A stretch of 64,000 nt of DNA from Actinomyces ruminicola (GTDB lineage: Bacteria; Actinomycetota; Actinomycetes; Actinomycetales; Actinomycetaceae): NCBI RefSeq assembly GCF_900103885.1, contig NZ_FNIM01000001.1:478138-542137 (forward strand). The letters are read 5' to 3'. The translations under genes and the position numbers were made by a program. Every line of letters begins with the position of its first letter. Within the stretch, counting starts at the first letter, position 1. Below are positions 39,851 to 49,435 of the stretch, piece by piece. The notes under the pieces were generated by a model. It was not told where the DNA came from and made no database searches. It saw nothing but the letters and a program-made list of their open reading frames with translations.

Positions 39851-40675
39851 TCATCCGGTCAGGCTGGTGCGCAGCCCGGCCAGCGAGTGGCGCACGGTGT
39901 TGTCCATGACGAGGTCGCGCACCATCACCCGAACGCCACCGATGACCTGAGGGTCGACCTCAAGGTTGAGTTCCACGTCGAATCCCAGCCGGCGGACCAG
40001 GATCTCGCGCAGGCGGGCCTGCTGCGCCGTCGTCAGCGGCACCGCCGTGACGACGTCGGCGATGACCCGGTTCTGCATGGCGGCGGCCAGCTCGGTGACG
40101 CGCCTGAGGTTGTAGGGCACCCCGCCGACGGCGACCTCCGGCTGGTGGCGCACGCTCCAGACGACCAGGGTCATGGCCGGGCCGGAGATGCGGGAGGCGA
40201 ACAGGCGGCATGCCAGGCGCACCCGGGCGTCGGTGCTGGTGCGGCGGGCCGGCTCCAGTGCCTGCCGGATCTCCCGGTTGGCGGCGACCTCGCGGGCGAC
40301 GGCGAAGAGCTCCTGCTCGACGTCGTCGAGAGTGCCGCCGGCCTGGGCGCCGGAGAGAATGGCCTGTATGCCCAGATCGTGCAGGGCACTGATCAGGTCC
40401 ACGGCCCGGGACCAGCGGCCGCGCACCATGCCCTGCAGCAGCTCGACCACGCGCGCATCCGCCCGTCCGGTGAACAGGCGGCAGGCCAGGGAGGCCTTGT
40501 CCTCCGGCTCCCGGTTGGGGTCGGTCAACGGCCCGCGCAGGGCGTTGGAGGCGATCTCGTGGGCGACGGCGAGGATCTGCTCGCCGAGCTCCTGCCCCTG
40601 CGCCCCGGCGGCAGCCAGGACGGGCGCCCAGGCCTCCTCGGTGAGCGCGCGGGTGGCGGAGGTGCCGGCTTTCAC
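39851..40675 (-). CDS. atpH: ATP synthase delta subunit
   Basis: Peripheral-stalk subunit, 274 residues, longer than the 180 of E. coli but normal for actinobacteria. N-terminal helical domain with two repeats of ASLACRLF / RLACRLF and C-terminal [20 protein letters not shown]. The ATG overlaps the atpF stop by four bases. Confidence 0.93.
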   Translation of the reverse strand: MKAGTSATRALTEEAWAPVLAAAGAQGQELGEQILAVAHEIASNALRGPLTDPNREPEDKASLACRLFTGRADARVVELLQGMVRGRWSRAVDLISALHDLGIQAILSGAQAGGTLDDVEQELFAVAREVAANREIRQALEPARRTSTDARVRLACRLFASRISGPAMTLVVWSVRHQPEVAVGGVPYNLRRVTELAAAMQNRVIADVVTAVPLTTAQQARLREILVRRLGFDVELNLEVDPQVIGGVRVMVRDLVMDNTVRHSLAGLRTSLTG

Positions 40676-41256
40676 CGAACCGCCCCCGCTCGCGCTGACC
40701 AGGCGGGGCTGACCGGCGTGTGCTCGAGCTCGTCGAGGAAGCGGTCGATCACGCGTCCGGACAGTTCGGTGTCGGCCAGGTGCTCGCCTACGAGCTTCTC
40801 GGCCAGGTCGGTTGCCAGCAGGCCGATGTCGGCGCGCAGCGAGATCTGAGCGGCCTGCTTGTCGGCCTGAATCTGCCGCTCGGCGGCCTCCATGGCGCGG
40901 CCGGCCTCACCGGCTGCCTCGGCACGGGCGGCGGCGATGATCTTCTCCGCCTCGGTCTGGGCGTTCTCGCGGATCTTGGCGGCCTCCAGGCGGGCGTCCT
41001 CCACCAGGCGGGCGGCCCGGGCCTCGGCGTCGGACTGCTCCTCCTTGGCCTTCTCAGTCAGGGCCAGGCCCTCCTCGATCTTGGCGGTGCGCTCGTCGAG
41101 CACCGCGTTGAAGCGCGGCAGGGCGTACTTGACCAGGACGACGGCGATGAGCAGGAAGCAGAGCGTGCCCCACACCAGGTCGGCCAGGTGCGGCACGAAC
41201 AGGAAGATACCCTCCGGCGCCCCGGCCTCGGCCGCCATGACGGCACCGACAGTCAT
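40672..41256 (-). CDS. atpF: ATP synthase b subunit
   Basis: Peripheral stalk, 194 residues: one TM helix (DLVWGTLCFLLIAVVLVKYA) followed by a long charged coiled coil rich in Ala/Glu/Lys (ERTAKIEEGLALTEKAKEEQ). Starts 13 bases after atpE. Confidence 0.94.
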   Translation of the reverse strand: MTVGAVMAAEAGAPEGIFLFVPHLADLVWGTLCFLLIAVVLVKYALPRFNAVLDERTAKIEEGLALTEKAKEEQSDAEARAARLVEDARLEAAKIRENAQTEAEKIIAAARAEAAGEAGRAMEAAERQIQADKQAAQISLRADIGLLATDLAEKLVGEHLADTELSGRVIDRFLDELEHTPVSPAWSARAGAVR

Positions 41257-41269
41257 GCCCGATCAGTCC

Positions 41270-41515
<246 letters not shown>

Positions 41516-41535
41516 TCAGTGGGCGGATGAGGGGG

Positions 41536-42360
41536 TCAGTGCATGTGCACCGAGGACTCGATGTAGACGGCGGACAGCAGGGCGAAGATGTATGCCTGCA
41601 GGGCCGCGACGAAGGCCTCGAACAGGATGAAGACAATACCCGCCACGAAGGTGATCGTGCCCAGGACCTTCAGCTGAGCGGTGGCGTAGACGAATAGGGC
41701 GTTGGTGGCCAGGAAGCACAGCGACAGCAGCAGGTGCCCCGAGATCATGTTCGCCATGAGACGGACGGTCAGCGTGAGCGGACGCAGCACGAAGGTGGAG
41801 AGGAACTCCACCGGAATGATCAGGGGGTAGAGGAAGCCGGGCACACCCGCGGGGACGAGTGCTCCCCTGACGAACTTGCCCGCCCCGTTGGCGCGCACGC
41901 CCGCATAGACGAAGGCGATGTAGGAGACAATGGCGAACACCAGCGGCATGCCGACCACACCGGTGGAGGCGATCTGCAGCCCGGGCAGGATGCCGGAGAT
42001 GTTCAGGAAGAACACGCCCAGGAAGATCGTGGTGATGATCGGCGCATAGCGTGCACCGTACTTCTCGCCGAGAATCTCCACCGCGATGTTCTTGCGCACG
42101 AACTCCAGCAGCATCTCCAGCAGGTTCTGCATGCGCCCCGGCACGACCTTGGCGCGGGCCGCGCCGATGCCGAACAGGGCCACCAGCACCAGCGTCATGA
42201 TGATGCGCACCAGCATGACCCGGTTCAGCTCGAAGGGCGTGCCCACCAGGGCGAAGGCCTGGGGATAGAAGTCGTCGAGCGAGGGTGGCTCGAAGCCGCC
42301 TCCGTCCGCCGCCGGTGCGATGGCGGCCAAGCCGGCCGCCAGGGTCGCGCTCGTGGTCAC
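41536..42360 (-). CDS. atpB: ATP synthase a subunit
   Basis: Proton-channel subunit, 274 residues, five to six TM helices. Conserved RPLTLTVRLMANMISGHLLL with the essential arginine and the C-terminal FEAFVAALQAYIFALLSAVY. GTG start at 42360 with GAGGAGG four bases upstream is preferred over an ATG 28 codons earlier that lacks conserved sequence. Confidence 0.95.
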   Translation of the reverse strand: MTTSATLAAGLAAIAPAADGGGFEPPSLDDFYPQAFALVGTPFELNRVMLVRIIMTLVLVALFGIGAARAKVVPGRMQNLLEMLLEFVRKNIAVEILGEKYGARYAPIITTIFLGVFFLNISGILPGLQIASTGVVGMPLVFAIVSYIAFVYAGVRANGAGKFVRGALVPAGVPGFLYPLIIPVEFLSTFVLRPLTLTVRLMANMISGHLLLSLCFLATNALFVYATAQLKVLGTITFVAGIVFILFEAFVAALQAYIFALLSAVYIESSVHMH

Positions 42361-42683
42361 CGGACCTCCTCGGGGACGATTACGGACTTCGAGGCACCGT
42401 CGTGCCGCCGCGAGGTGACCGCGGTGACCGAGGGCATTCGCCACCGTATCCGGCGCCGGCGCCTCGCGGTCATGCTACTCCCTTCCACAGGGGTATGACC
42501 TTACCTGTCTTCCGCCCCGGTCGCACTTTCGCCGAGATCGGTAGAAGTCACGTGCCCAGATCGGTAGCTATGGCGGACGTCGGGGTGCCACGGCCGACGG
42601 CGCCGTGGGTGGGGTGTTGGCGGCGGGACACCGTTACGGGCGCCCCCGTGGCAGTCCAGTGGCCGACATCGCGGACCCGGCGA
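42361..42683. promoter_or_regulatory. Intergenic region upstream of atpB
   Basis: 323 gene-free bases. A sense-strand TAGCAT (plus 42472-42477) is a plausible -10 for the atpB operon, giving a leader of about 105 bases. Repeat array C follows at 42531. A short hairpin (CCACGG 42588-42593 / CCGTGG 42603-42608) lies near the end of the upstream gene and may act as a weak terminator. Confidence 0.5.
42531..42573 (+). repeat. Tandem repeat array C: two units upstream of atpB
   Basis: GAGATCGGT at 42534 and CAGATCGGT at 42557, spacing 23. The first unit continues AGAAGTCACGTGCC, as in arrays D and E. Confidence 0.85.
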
Positions 42684-43169
42684 CTATGCGCCCGGGTTCA
42701 CTTCGTCGTTCTCACCATTGCGCCCGCCCTCGTTCGTGTTCGACCGGCCGGAGGGCGCATGGCTGCCGGAGCCGAGTGAGACGACCTCCACGGCCGTCAC
42801 CCCCAGCAGCACTGCGGCGAAGGTACAGAAGAACCAGCCCGGCGCCAGCTGTTCCCGGTGACCCCCGAGCACCAGCACCATCCCGATCATCACCAGGACC
42901 TTCCCGCCGAAGGAGGCCATGACTCCGGCGGACGCCAGCATCGGGAAGCGGTCCCAGGGCACGAGCAGGGCGACCACGGTGATAGCGGTCAGCAAGCCCC
43001 CGGTCAGGGCGCCCCAGGCGGCGCCGGTCCAGGCGGTGCCCCCCGCCAGGGCACCGGCAACCAGCGCGACGGCGGTAATGGCGCCGCCCGCACAACCCGC
43101 GCGCACTGCGGTGCGCCGGAACAATCCCTGCTGCGACATCCGCCGGGGAGAGGACCGTTCCTGCTTCAA
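42684..43169 (-). CDS. AtpI-like membrane protein of the ATP synthase operon
   Basis: 161 residues, four TM helices (AITAVALVAGALAGGTAWTG; LLTAITVVALLV; ASFGGKVLVMIGMVLVLGG; WFFCTFAAVLLGVTAVEVVS) and a hydrophilic tail. Sequence is poorly conserved, but size, topology and position between wecA and atpB match AtpI-like proteins. TTG at 43169 is chosen because GGGAGG lies six bases upstream and it overlaps the wecA stop by four bases; ATG 43139 is an alternative. Confidence 0.78.
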   Translation of the reverse strand: MKQERSSPRRMSQQGLFRRTAVRAGCAGGAITAVALVAGALAGGTAWTGAAWGALTGGLLTAITVVALLVPWDRFPMLASAGVMASFGGKVLVMIGMVLVLGGHREQLAPGWFFCTFAAVLLGVTAVEVVSLGSGSHAPSGRSNTNEGGRNGENDEVNPGA

Positions 43170-44314
43170 CGGCGTCCTCCCGAGCCGTGCCGGGCACGTA
43201 CGTGTCGGGCGCCCAGGCGTCGTGCCCAGGCCTGGCGCACTCCGGGCATCAGGTCCACGGTCACGACCAGGGCGATGCCCACGCCTGCGAGGCTGCCCAC
43301 CAGCACCCAGTTCAAGGGGAAGAAGGCCATGGCCGCCACGGAGTACGCGGCCACCGCCGCCCACACGTACATCACCAGCACGGCGCGGCGGTGGGAGTGA
43401 CCGGCTGCGAGCAGCCGGTGGTGCATGTGCATGCGGTCGGGGTGGAAGGGGCTGTGGCCGGCGCGGGTGCGGCGCACGATCGCCATGATCATGTCCATCA
43501 GCGGCAGCAGCAGCACCGCCAGGGGAATGAGCACGGGCAGGAACACCGGCACGGCCGTCGGCCCCTCGAGCGTGCCCGGGTCGATCTGCCCGGTGACGAT
43601 GATCGTGCCGGCGGCGCTGATCAGCCCCAGCTGCATGGAGCCGGAATCGCCCATGAAGATGGTGGCGGGATGGAAGTTATGGGGCAGGAAGCCCAGGCAG
43701 ATGCCTACCAGCGCCGCCATCACCGTGGCCGCCAGGGAGGTGTAGGACTCCGGGGAGGTGGTGCGGGTGAGCACGTATATGTACAGGAAGAAGGCGGAGG
43801 CGCCGATGCCGATGATGCCGGCGGCCAGTCCGTCCAGGCCGTCTACGAAGTTGACGGCATTGATCACCGCCAGGACGACGATGATCGTGGAGAAAAGCGA
43901 CAGCCGCGAGGAACCGATCGTCAGCCCGCCGACGGGGAAGGTGATCAGCTGGACGCCCCGCCAGGCCATAAGGCCGGCGGCCAGCACCTGCCCGACCAGC
44001 TTGGTCATCCAGTCCAATTCCCACAGGTCGTCGATGACGCCGAGGACGCACACCAGCCCGGCACCCAGCACCACGGCCCAGGCGGAGGAGTCGATGACGT
44101 TGGACAGGTAGGGCACCTGGGAGGCGACGACCATCGCGGTGGCAAAGCCGGCGAACATGGCCACTCCGCCCAGCCGCGGGATGGGGGTGGAGTGCACGTC
44201 CCGCGCCCGCACCGGGGTGAGCGCACCGCTGACCAGGGCAAGATGGCGCACGATCGGCACAGCCACATAGGTGACGGCCGCGGCGACCAGCAGCACCAGC
44301 AGGTAGACCTTCAC
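43166..44314 (-). CDS. wecA: Polyprenyl-phosphate GlcNAc-1-phosphate transferase
   Basis: WecA/MraY-family membrane enzyme, 382 residues, about 11 TM helices; starts arabinogalactan or wall-polysaccharide synthesis on a polyprenyl phosphate. Seen: HSTPIPRLGGVAMFAGF, GVIDDLWELDWMTK (DDxxD), NAVNFVDGLDGLAAG, FLPHNFHPATIFMGDSGSM and FHPDRMHMHHRLL. The GTG overlaps the tsaC stop by four bases. Confidence 0.93.
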   Translation of the reverse strand: MKVYLLVLLVAAAVTYVAVPIVRHLALVSGALTPVRARDVHSTPIPRLGGVAMFAGFATAMVVASQVPYLSNVIDSSAWAVVLGAGLVCVLGVIDDLWELDWMTKLVGQVLAAGLMAWRGVQLITFPVGGLTIGSSRLSLFSTIIVVLAVINAVNFVDGLDGLAAGIIGIGASAFFLYIYVLTRTTSPESYTSLAATVMAALVGICLGFLPHNFHPATIFMGDSGSMQLGLISAAGTIIVTGQIDPGTLEGPTAVPVFLPVLIPLAVLLLPLMDMIMAIVRRTRAGHSPFHPDRMHMHHRLLAAGHSHRRAVLVMYVWAAVAAYSVAAMAFFPLNWVLVGSLAGVGIALVVTVDLMPGVRQAWARRLGARHVRARHGSGGRR

Positions 44315-44991
44315 GCGCCCATCCCCTCCAACTGCGTACGGGTGATAACGCCCTCGCGCAGGATCTCGGGGGCCCGGGTGGCCCGCCCGGCCAGGGACAC
44401 GATGGTGGAGGGGACGGGGCCGGGGGTGGGCCCGCCGTCGAGCAGGAGGATGTCCCCGGCTCCCGCGGCGTCTGCGTCGCCGTCGACGTCGACGACGCGG
44501 CCCGGGAAGGCGGCGCGCACGCCGACGGCGTCGGTCGCCGGGGCGCTGCCGGTGACGTTGGCGGATGTGACCGCCATGGGGCCGGTGGCGCGCAGTAGGG
44601 CCAGTGCGAGGGGGTGGTCGGGCATGCGCACGGCGATCGTGCCGCCGGTGTCCCCCAGGTCCCAACCGAGGCCGACGGCGGCATCGAGCACCAGGGTCAG
44701 CGCCCCGGGCCAGAAGGACTCCATGAGGGCGCGAGCGGCGTCCGGGACGTGGGCGACGACGCCGTCGAGCTGGGCTACGTCCGCGACCAGCACCGGCGGC
44801 GGCATGGAGCGGCCTCGTCCCTTGGCGGCCAGCAGCCGGGCGACGGCGGCCGCGTCGTCGGCGCGCACGCCCAGGCCGTAGACCGTGTCGGTGGGCAGGG
44901 CGAGGAGTCCGCCTGCGGCGACGTGCGCGGCGGCCCTGGCGATCTGCTCGGGCGCCGGCTCCGGATGGGCCTGCTCTGTCACGGCCGTCAT
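44311..44991 (-). CDS. tsaC: L-threonylcarbamoyladenylate synthase
   Basis: 226-residue Sua5/YciO/YrdC protein that makes threonylcarbamoyl-AMP for the universal tRNA t6A modification. Conserved LLALPTDTVYGLGVRADD, AAKGRGRSMPPPVLV, ALTLVLD and MAVTSANVTGS. First gene of the leftward block; prmC and prfA, usual upstream neighbours in actinobacteria, are absent here and replaced by a divergent oxidoreductase gene. Confidence 0.93.
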   Translation of the reverse strand: MTAVTEQAHPEPAPEQIARAAAHVAAGGLLALPTDTVYGLGVRADDAAAVARLLAAKGRGRSMPPPVLVADVAQLDGVVAHVPDAARALMESFWPGALTLVLDAAVGLGWDLGDTGGTIAVRMPDHPLALALLRATGPMAVTSANVTGSAPATDAVGVRAAFPGRVVDVDGDADAAGAGDILLLDGGPTPGPVPSTIVSLAGRATRAPEILREGVITRTQLEGMGA

Positions 44992-45138
44992 CCTCGCACG
45001 ATTCAGCCGTACGCGCGCGCACGCGCCCCGGAATCATGGTGGGAGCCGAGCATGCTCACGATGGGGCGGGGAGGGGCGGGTTGCGTTTCAGCCAATGGGG
45101 ACCTTCGGTAGTGGCGCTGCTCACGAATTGGCGGTGAA

Positions 45139-45153
45139 CTGACACCGTGTCAG
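45139..45153. promoter_or_regulatory. Perfect palindrome upstream of the enoate reductase gene
   Basis: CTGACACCGTGTCAG: 7-bp arms around one base, 24 bases before the ATG. Symmetry and size fit a TetR- or LysR-type operator. No regulator is adjacent. Confidence 0.6.
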
Positions 45154-45176
45154 CGTCGACATCCGAGGAGCCAGCC

Positions 45177-47159
45177 ATGCCCACCACCACCCGCCAGGCA
45201 ACCGCACCGAACTCCGCCTACCCGCATCTCCTGTCGCCCCTGACGATCGCCGGGCACGTCCTGCGCAATCGTGTCCTCATGCCGCCCATGGGCACCGAGA
45301 TGTGCACCGAGGACGGGCTTTCCACCCCGCGCGAGGCCGCCTACTACGGGGCCCGCGCCGTCGGCGGCACCGCCGTCGTCATGACCGGTATCAACTTCGT
45401 CCAGTCCGACCTCGAGCCCGTGCACAAGGGCCTGGCACGGGTCGACTCCGACGAGTGCATCCCGGGCCTGCGCGGCATCGCCGACGCCGTCCACGCCGGC
45501 GGCGGCCTGGCCTCCCTCCAGCTCACCCCCGGCCTGGGCCGCAACAACCAGTACTACGACGAGCTCGGGATGGAGCCGGTCTCGTCCTCGGACAACACCT
45601 ACTTCTTCGACCCCTCGCGCCGCTGCCGGGCCCTGACGACCGAGGAGATCCGCCTCATCGTCCAGCGCGTGGGCGAGGCCGCCCGCCGCGGGGCCGAGGC
45701 GGGCTTCGACGCCATCGACCTGCACGGCCACACCGGCTACCTCGTCGACCAGTTCATGAGCGCGGTGTGGAACCGCCGCACGGATGAGTACGGCGGCTCG
45801 CCCGGCAACCGCGCCCGCTTCGCCGTGGAGTGCCTGCGCGCCATCAAGGACAACGCCCCCGGCTGCATCGCCTCCTTCCGCATCTCGGTCAACCACCGAT
45901 TCGAGGGCGGGCGCACCTGGGAGGAGACCCAGGCCCTCGTCCAGGCCCTCGAGGCCGGCGGTCTCGACATGATCCTGTGCGACGACGGCTCCTACGAGGC
46001 CATGGACTACGTCTTCCCGCCGTACTACCTCGGCGACGCCCCGATGTGGGAGGCCGCCGCCAGGGTCAAGGAGGTCGTCTCCATCCCCGTGGCCGCCTGC
46101 GGCTCCCTCACCCCTGAGATCGGCGAGCGGCTCATCGCCGAGGGCAGTGCCGACCTGGTGGCACTGGGACGCCCGCTCATCGCCGACCCCGACATCGTCG
46201 TCAAGCTCGCGCAGGGCCGCCGGGCCGACATCCGCCCCTGCATCCGCTGCAACCAACTGTGCACCGGCAACGCCTTCTTCGGGCTGCCGGTGGCCTGCGC
46301 GGTCAACCCCGAGGCGGGCTTCGAGCTCGAGCGCGTCATCGAACCCGGCAGCGTCGCCGAGCCCAAGCGCGTCGTCGTCGTGGGCGCCGGCCCGGCAGGA
46401 CTCGAGTTCGCGCGCGTCGCCGGGCTGCGCGGGCACCGCGTGGAGGTGTACGACAAGGGTGACGGGATCGGCGGCGTCCTCCTGCCCGCGGCGACCCCCG
46501 AATTCAAGCGGGAGCTGTTCCGCATGATCGGCTGGTGGGAGCACCAGCTCGAGCAGATCCCCACGGTGAGCATCCACCTGGGTCATGAGGTCACGCCCGA
46601 GGACGAGGTCCTCACCGGCGCCGACGTCCTCGTCCTCGCCATCGGCTCGCACCCCCTCGTTCCCGAAGCGGTCGCCGTCGCCCCCGGGGCACGGCCCGTC
46701 GACGTGCTCGAGTTCCACCGCGGGGCGCCCCTGGGCAAGCGCGTCGTCGTGTGCGGCGGCGGCCTGTCGGGCGCCGACGCCGCGCTCGAGATCGCCCAGG
46801 CGGGCCACGAGGTCGTCATCCTGGAGATGGCCGAGGCGATCGCCGGGGACATGCTGATGCTCAACCGGATCTCGCTGCTGCGCGAGCTCGAGGCGCACAG
46901 GGTCGAGATCCGCACCCGCGCCCTGGTCAAGGAGATCACGCCCGACGGCGTGCGCCTGGCCGGGCCCGACGGCGCCGAGGAGCTCGTCGAGGCCGACACC
47001 GTCATCACGGCCTTCGGCCTCAGACCCGCCACAGGCGAGGGCGACGCCCTCGCCGCGGCAGTTCCCGACGCCGAGGTCATCCGGGTCGGCGACTGTGTCA
47101 AGCCGCGCAAGGTCGGCGATGCCATCAATGACGCCTACGTCGCCGCGCTCGCCCTGTAA
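45177..47159 (+). CDS. NADH:flavin oxidoreductase / 2,4-dienoyl-CoA reductase family (Old Yellow Enzyme with Fe-S)
   Basis: 660-residue FadH/BaiCD-type enzyme. N-terminal FMN TIM barrel (LRNRVLMPPMGTEM, GFDAIDLHGHTGYLVDQFMS, VWNRRTDEYGGS), a 4Fe-4S site CIRCNQLC with a further Cys in PVACAVNP, then an FAD/NAD(P)H domain (VVVVGAGPAGLEFARVAG; VVVCGGGLSGADAALEIA). It reduces activated double bonds; substrate not predictable. ATG 45177 chosen for GAGGAG six bases upstream. Uses CTC and GTC codons far more than the neighbours, a sign of transfer. Confidence 0.9.
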   Translation: MPTTTRQATAPNSAYPHLLSPLTIAGHVLRNRVLMPPMGTEMCTEDGLSTPREAAYYGARAVGGTAVVMTGINFVQSDLEPVHKGLARVDSDECIPGLRGIADAVHAGGGLASLQLTPGLGRNNQYYDELGMEPVSSSDNTYFFDPSRRCRALTTEEIRLIVQRVGEAARRGAEAGFDAIDLHGHTGYLVDQFMSAVWNRRTDEYGGSPGNRARFAVECLRAIKDNAPGCIASFRISVNHRFEGGRTWEETQALVQALEAGGLDMILCDDGSYEAMDYVFPPYYLGDAPMWEAAARVKEVVSIPVAACGSLTPEIGERLIAEGSADLVALGRPLIADPDIVVKLAQGRRADIRPCIRCNQLCTGNAFFGLPVACAVNPEAGFELERVIEPGSVAEPKRVVVVGAGPAGLEFARVAGLRGHRVEVYDKGDGIGGVLLPAATPEFKRELFRMIGWWEHQLEQIPTVSIHLGHEVTPEDEVLTGADVLVLAIGSHPLVPEAVAVAPGARPVDVLEFHRGAPLGKRVVVCGGGLSGADAALEIAQAGHEVVILEMAEAIAGDMLMLNRISLLRELEAHRVEIRTRALVKEITPDGVRLAGPDGAEELVEADTVITAFGLRPATGEGDALAAAVPDAEVIRVGDCVKPRKVGDAINDAYVAALAL

Positions 47160-47198
47160 GCCGCCGCCGGCCGCCTACACGATGCGGCGGGCGGCGGC
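47160..47198. terminator. Hairpin between convergent enoate reductase and response regulator genes
   Basis: GCCGCCGCC (47160-47168) pairs with GGCGGCGGC (47190-47198); inner CCGC/GCGG extends the stem. It begins at the oxidoreductase stop and runs into the end of the regulator gene. No T-run, as usual in these genomes. Confidence 0.5.
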
Positions 47199-47864
47199 CC
47201 AGCGGGTCAGCTCGTTGCGGTTGGACAGCTGGAGCTTGCGCAGCACGGCGGACACGTGGGTCTCCACCGTCTTGACGGAGATGAACAGCTCGGCGGCGCA
47301 CTCCTTATAGGTGTAGCCGCGGGCGATCAGCCGCATGACCTCGCGCTCGCGGGCAGAGAGCCGATCCAGCTCGGAGTCGGCCACGGCCACCTCCCCGGCC
47401 CCCGCGCCGAAGGCGTCCAGCACGAAGCCGGCGAGCCTCGGGGAGAAGGCGGCATCCCCCGCGGCCACGCGCCGCACCGCCTGGGCCAGGTCGGTGGAGG
47501 AGATGGCCTTGGTGACGTAGCCACGGGCGCCGGCGCGGATGACGCCGACGACGTCCTCAGAGGCGTCGGAGACGGACAGGGCCAGGAAGCGGGTGGCGGG
47601 CACGTCCCGGCAGGCGGCCACGACCTCGGCCCCTCCCCCGCCGTTGCCGCCGGGCAGGTGCACGTCCAGCAGCACCACGTCGGGGGTCAGGGCGTGGACG
47701 GCGGCGATGGCGCCCTCGACGTCGTCGGCCTCGGCCACCACCTCCAGGTCGGGGGCGTCAGCGGCGAGCTCGGCGCGCACACCGGCGCGCACCAGGGCGT
47801 GGTCGTCGACCACGAGCACGCGCAGCGGAGTCTCGGACGTGGCGGGGGCGGAGGGCTGGGTCAT
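47175..47864 (-). CDS. NarL/LuxR-family response regulator
   Basis: 229 residues. Receiver domain VLVVDDHALVRAGV with phospho-Asp in VVLLDVHLPGGNG, Thr/Ser switch (ALSVSDASED) and Lys in YVTKAIS. C-terminal LuxR HTH: LSAREREVMRLIARGYTY, KECAAELFISVKTVETHVSA. ATG 47864 has AGGAGA eight bases upstream. Pairs with the histidine kinase upstream (43-base gap). Confidence 0.95.
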   Translation of the reverse strand: MTQPSAPATSETPLRVLVVDDHALVRAGVRAELAADAPDLEVVAEADDVEGAIAAVHALTPDVVLLDVHLPGGNGGGGAEVVAACRDVPATRFLALSVSDASEDVVGVIRAGARGYVTKAISSTDLAQAVRRVAAGDAAFSPRLAGFVLDAFGAGAGEVAVADSELDRLSAREREVMRLIARGYTYKECAAELFISVKTVETHVSAVLRKLQLSNRNELTRWAAARRIV

Positions 47865-47907
47865 TGGAGTCTCCTGGGTCTGGGGTGGACGGGAAATCAA
47901 GAACCGG

Positions 47908-49299
47908 CTAGTGCGGGGACGGTTGGGCGGGAGAGGGCGACGACGGCGTGGTCGGGGAGGGCGGCGTCGTCGGGGCGGCCAGGGACAGGTGCACCTCGGT
48001 GCCGGAGGGGCGGCAGCGCACGGTGGCGCGCCCGCCGTGGCGCTCCATGCGGCCGACGATCGACTCCTTCACGCCGTGGCGGTCGGGGGCGACGGTGGCG
48101 AGGTCGAAGCCGGCGCCGTGGTCGCGCACGAACACGTCCAAGTGGTCTGCTGAGATCTCCGCATAGGCGCTCACCGGCGGGGCCCCGTGGCGCACGGCGT
48201 TGGACAGGGCCTCGCGGGTGGCGGCGATGACGATCTCGGTGTCCGGGTCCGGGGACCGATCCCCCACGACGACGAGCTCAACCTCGACGCCGTGGCGATC
48301 CTCGATCTGCGCCGCAAGGTCGCGCAGGGCGTCGGCGGTGGAGGTGGCGGCCTCGGGACGGTCGGTGTACAGCCAGGCTCGCAGTTCGCGTTCCTGGGAG
48401 CGGGCCAGGCGGGCCACCGTCTCGGGGTCGTCGGCGCGCTTGCGGATCAGGGTGAGGGTCTGCAGCACGGAATCGTGCAGGTGGGCGGCGATGTCGGCGC
48501 GCTCGGCCTCGCGGGCCTCGGCGGCGCGGGTGTCCGACAGGGCGCGGCTGGTGCGCAGCCACAGCGGTGCCAGTACCAGGCCGATGCCGAGCACGAGGGC
48601 GCCGCCGGTCAACGCGCCGGTGAGCAGCACGCGCGGCGGGGTGTCATCCCCGATCCACAGCAGAATGCCGACGGCGGCCAGCACCACGCCGCCGGCCAGG
48701 CGCAGCATGGTGCCGGATTCCCGGGCTGGGCCGGTCAGAGCATCGGCCTGGGACCAGGCCAGGGCGGCACCGGAGGTGACCAGGATCAGCGGCAGCAGCC
48801 AACCTGCGCCACCTGTGAAGGCGCCTTCCCGCCAGGCGGCGATGAGGGCCGCCGCGACCAGCAGCGCAGCGCCCCCGGCCAGACCCCGCAGCCTGGGGGT
48901 CAGCAGCGGCTGGTCTGCGGCATGTCCCGCCAACCGGGAGGCCAGGCGGGCGCGTGCCGGCGGCAGGGGCGCTGGGCGCAGGGGGTTGCCGGTGGGAACC
49001 AGCACCCACAGCAGCAGGTACAGCATGGCTCCGGCCCCGCCCATTACGACCGTCAGCAACACCATCGTCAGGCGCGCGACCCCGACCGGCAGCCCCAGGT
49101 GGACGGCGAGTCCCGCGCATACGCCGGCCAGCGCCCGGGAGGGGCAGGGCGCCGGAGCCCGGCGAGGTGGACGGCGCAGCGGTGGGCGGGAGGGCGACGG
49201 CGCGCCCGCACCGCCCGCGGAAGACACGGGTGGCGCCACCGAGGCAGGCGCGGACCGGTGCCCGAATGCGGGGGGCGAGCCGGCAGCCGTCGAGGTCAT
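47908..49299 (-). CDS. Histidine kinase with N-terminal PspC domain
   Basis: 463 residues. Pro-rich start, PspC domain (PSRALAGVCAGLAVHLGLP at about 53, then TMVLLTVVMGGAGAMLYLLL), further TM helices, a HisKA_3 dimerisation helix with phospho-acceptor in DIAAHLHDSVLQTLTL, and HATPase_c (EALSNAVRHGAPP; VFVRDHGAGFDL). PspC-linked kinases sense envelope stress (as in MacS-type systems). Diverges from a PspC protein gene, which it probably regulates through the adjacent response regulator. Confidence 0.93.
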   Translation of the reverse strand: MTSTAAGSPPAFGHRSAPASVAPPVSSAGGAGAPSPSRPPLRRPPRRAPAPCPSRALAGVCAGLAVHLGLPVGVARLTMVLLTVVMGGAGAMLYLLLWVLVPTGNPLRPAPLPPARARLASRLAGHAADQPLLTPRLRGLAGGAALLVAAALIAAWREGAFTGGAGWLLPLILVTSGAALAWSQADALTGPARESGTMLRLAGGVVLAAVGILLWIGDDTPPRVLLTGALTGGALVLGIGLVLAPLWLRTSRALSDTRAAEAREAERADIAAHLHDSVLQTLTLIRKRADDPETVARLARSQERELRAWLYTDRPEAATSTADALRDLAAQIEDRHGVEVELVVVGDRSPDPDTEIVIAATREALSNAVRHGAPPVSAYAEISADHLDVFVRDHGAGFDLATVAPDRHGVKESIVGRMERHGGRATVRCRPSGTEVHLSLAAPTTPPSPTTPSSPSPAQPSPH

Positions 49300-49435
49300 G
49301 GCTCCATGGTGGCACGCCGGAGCTGCCCGGAGCGGGCGTGGTCGCGGAAATCAGGGGCCGTGGAAGGACGAATCGGGGACGGTTCAGGGGGGACCCCCAT
49401 CGCGGCGGAGACGCCGGGCCGGGGAACATGGAGCC

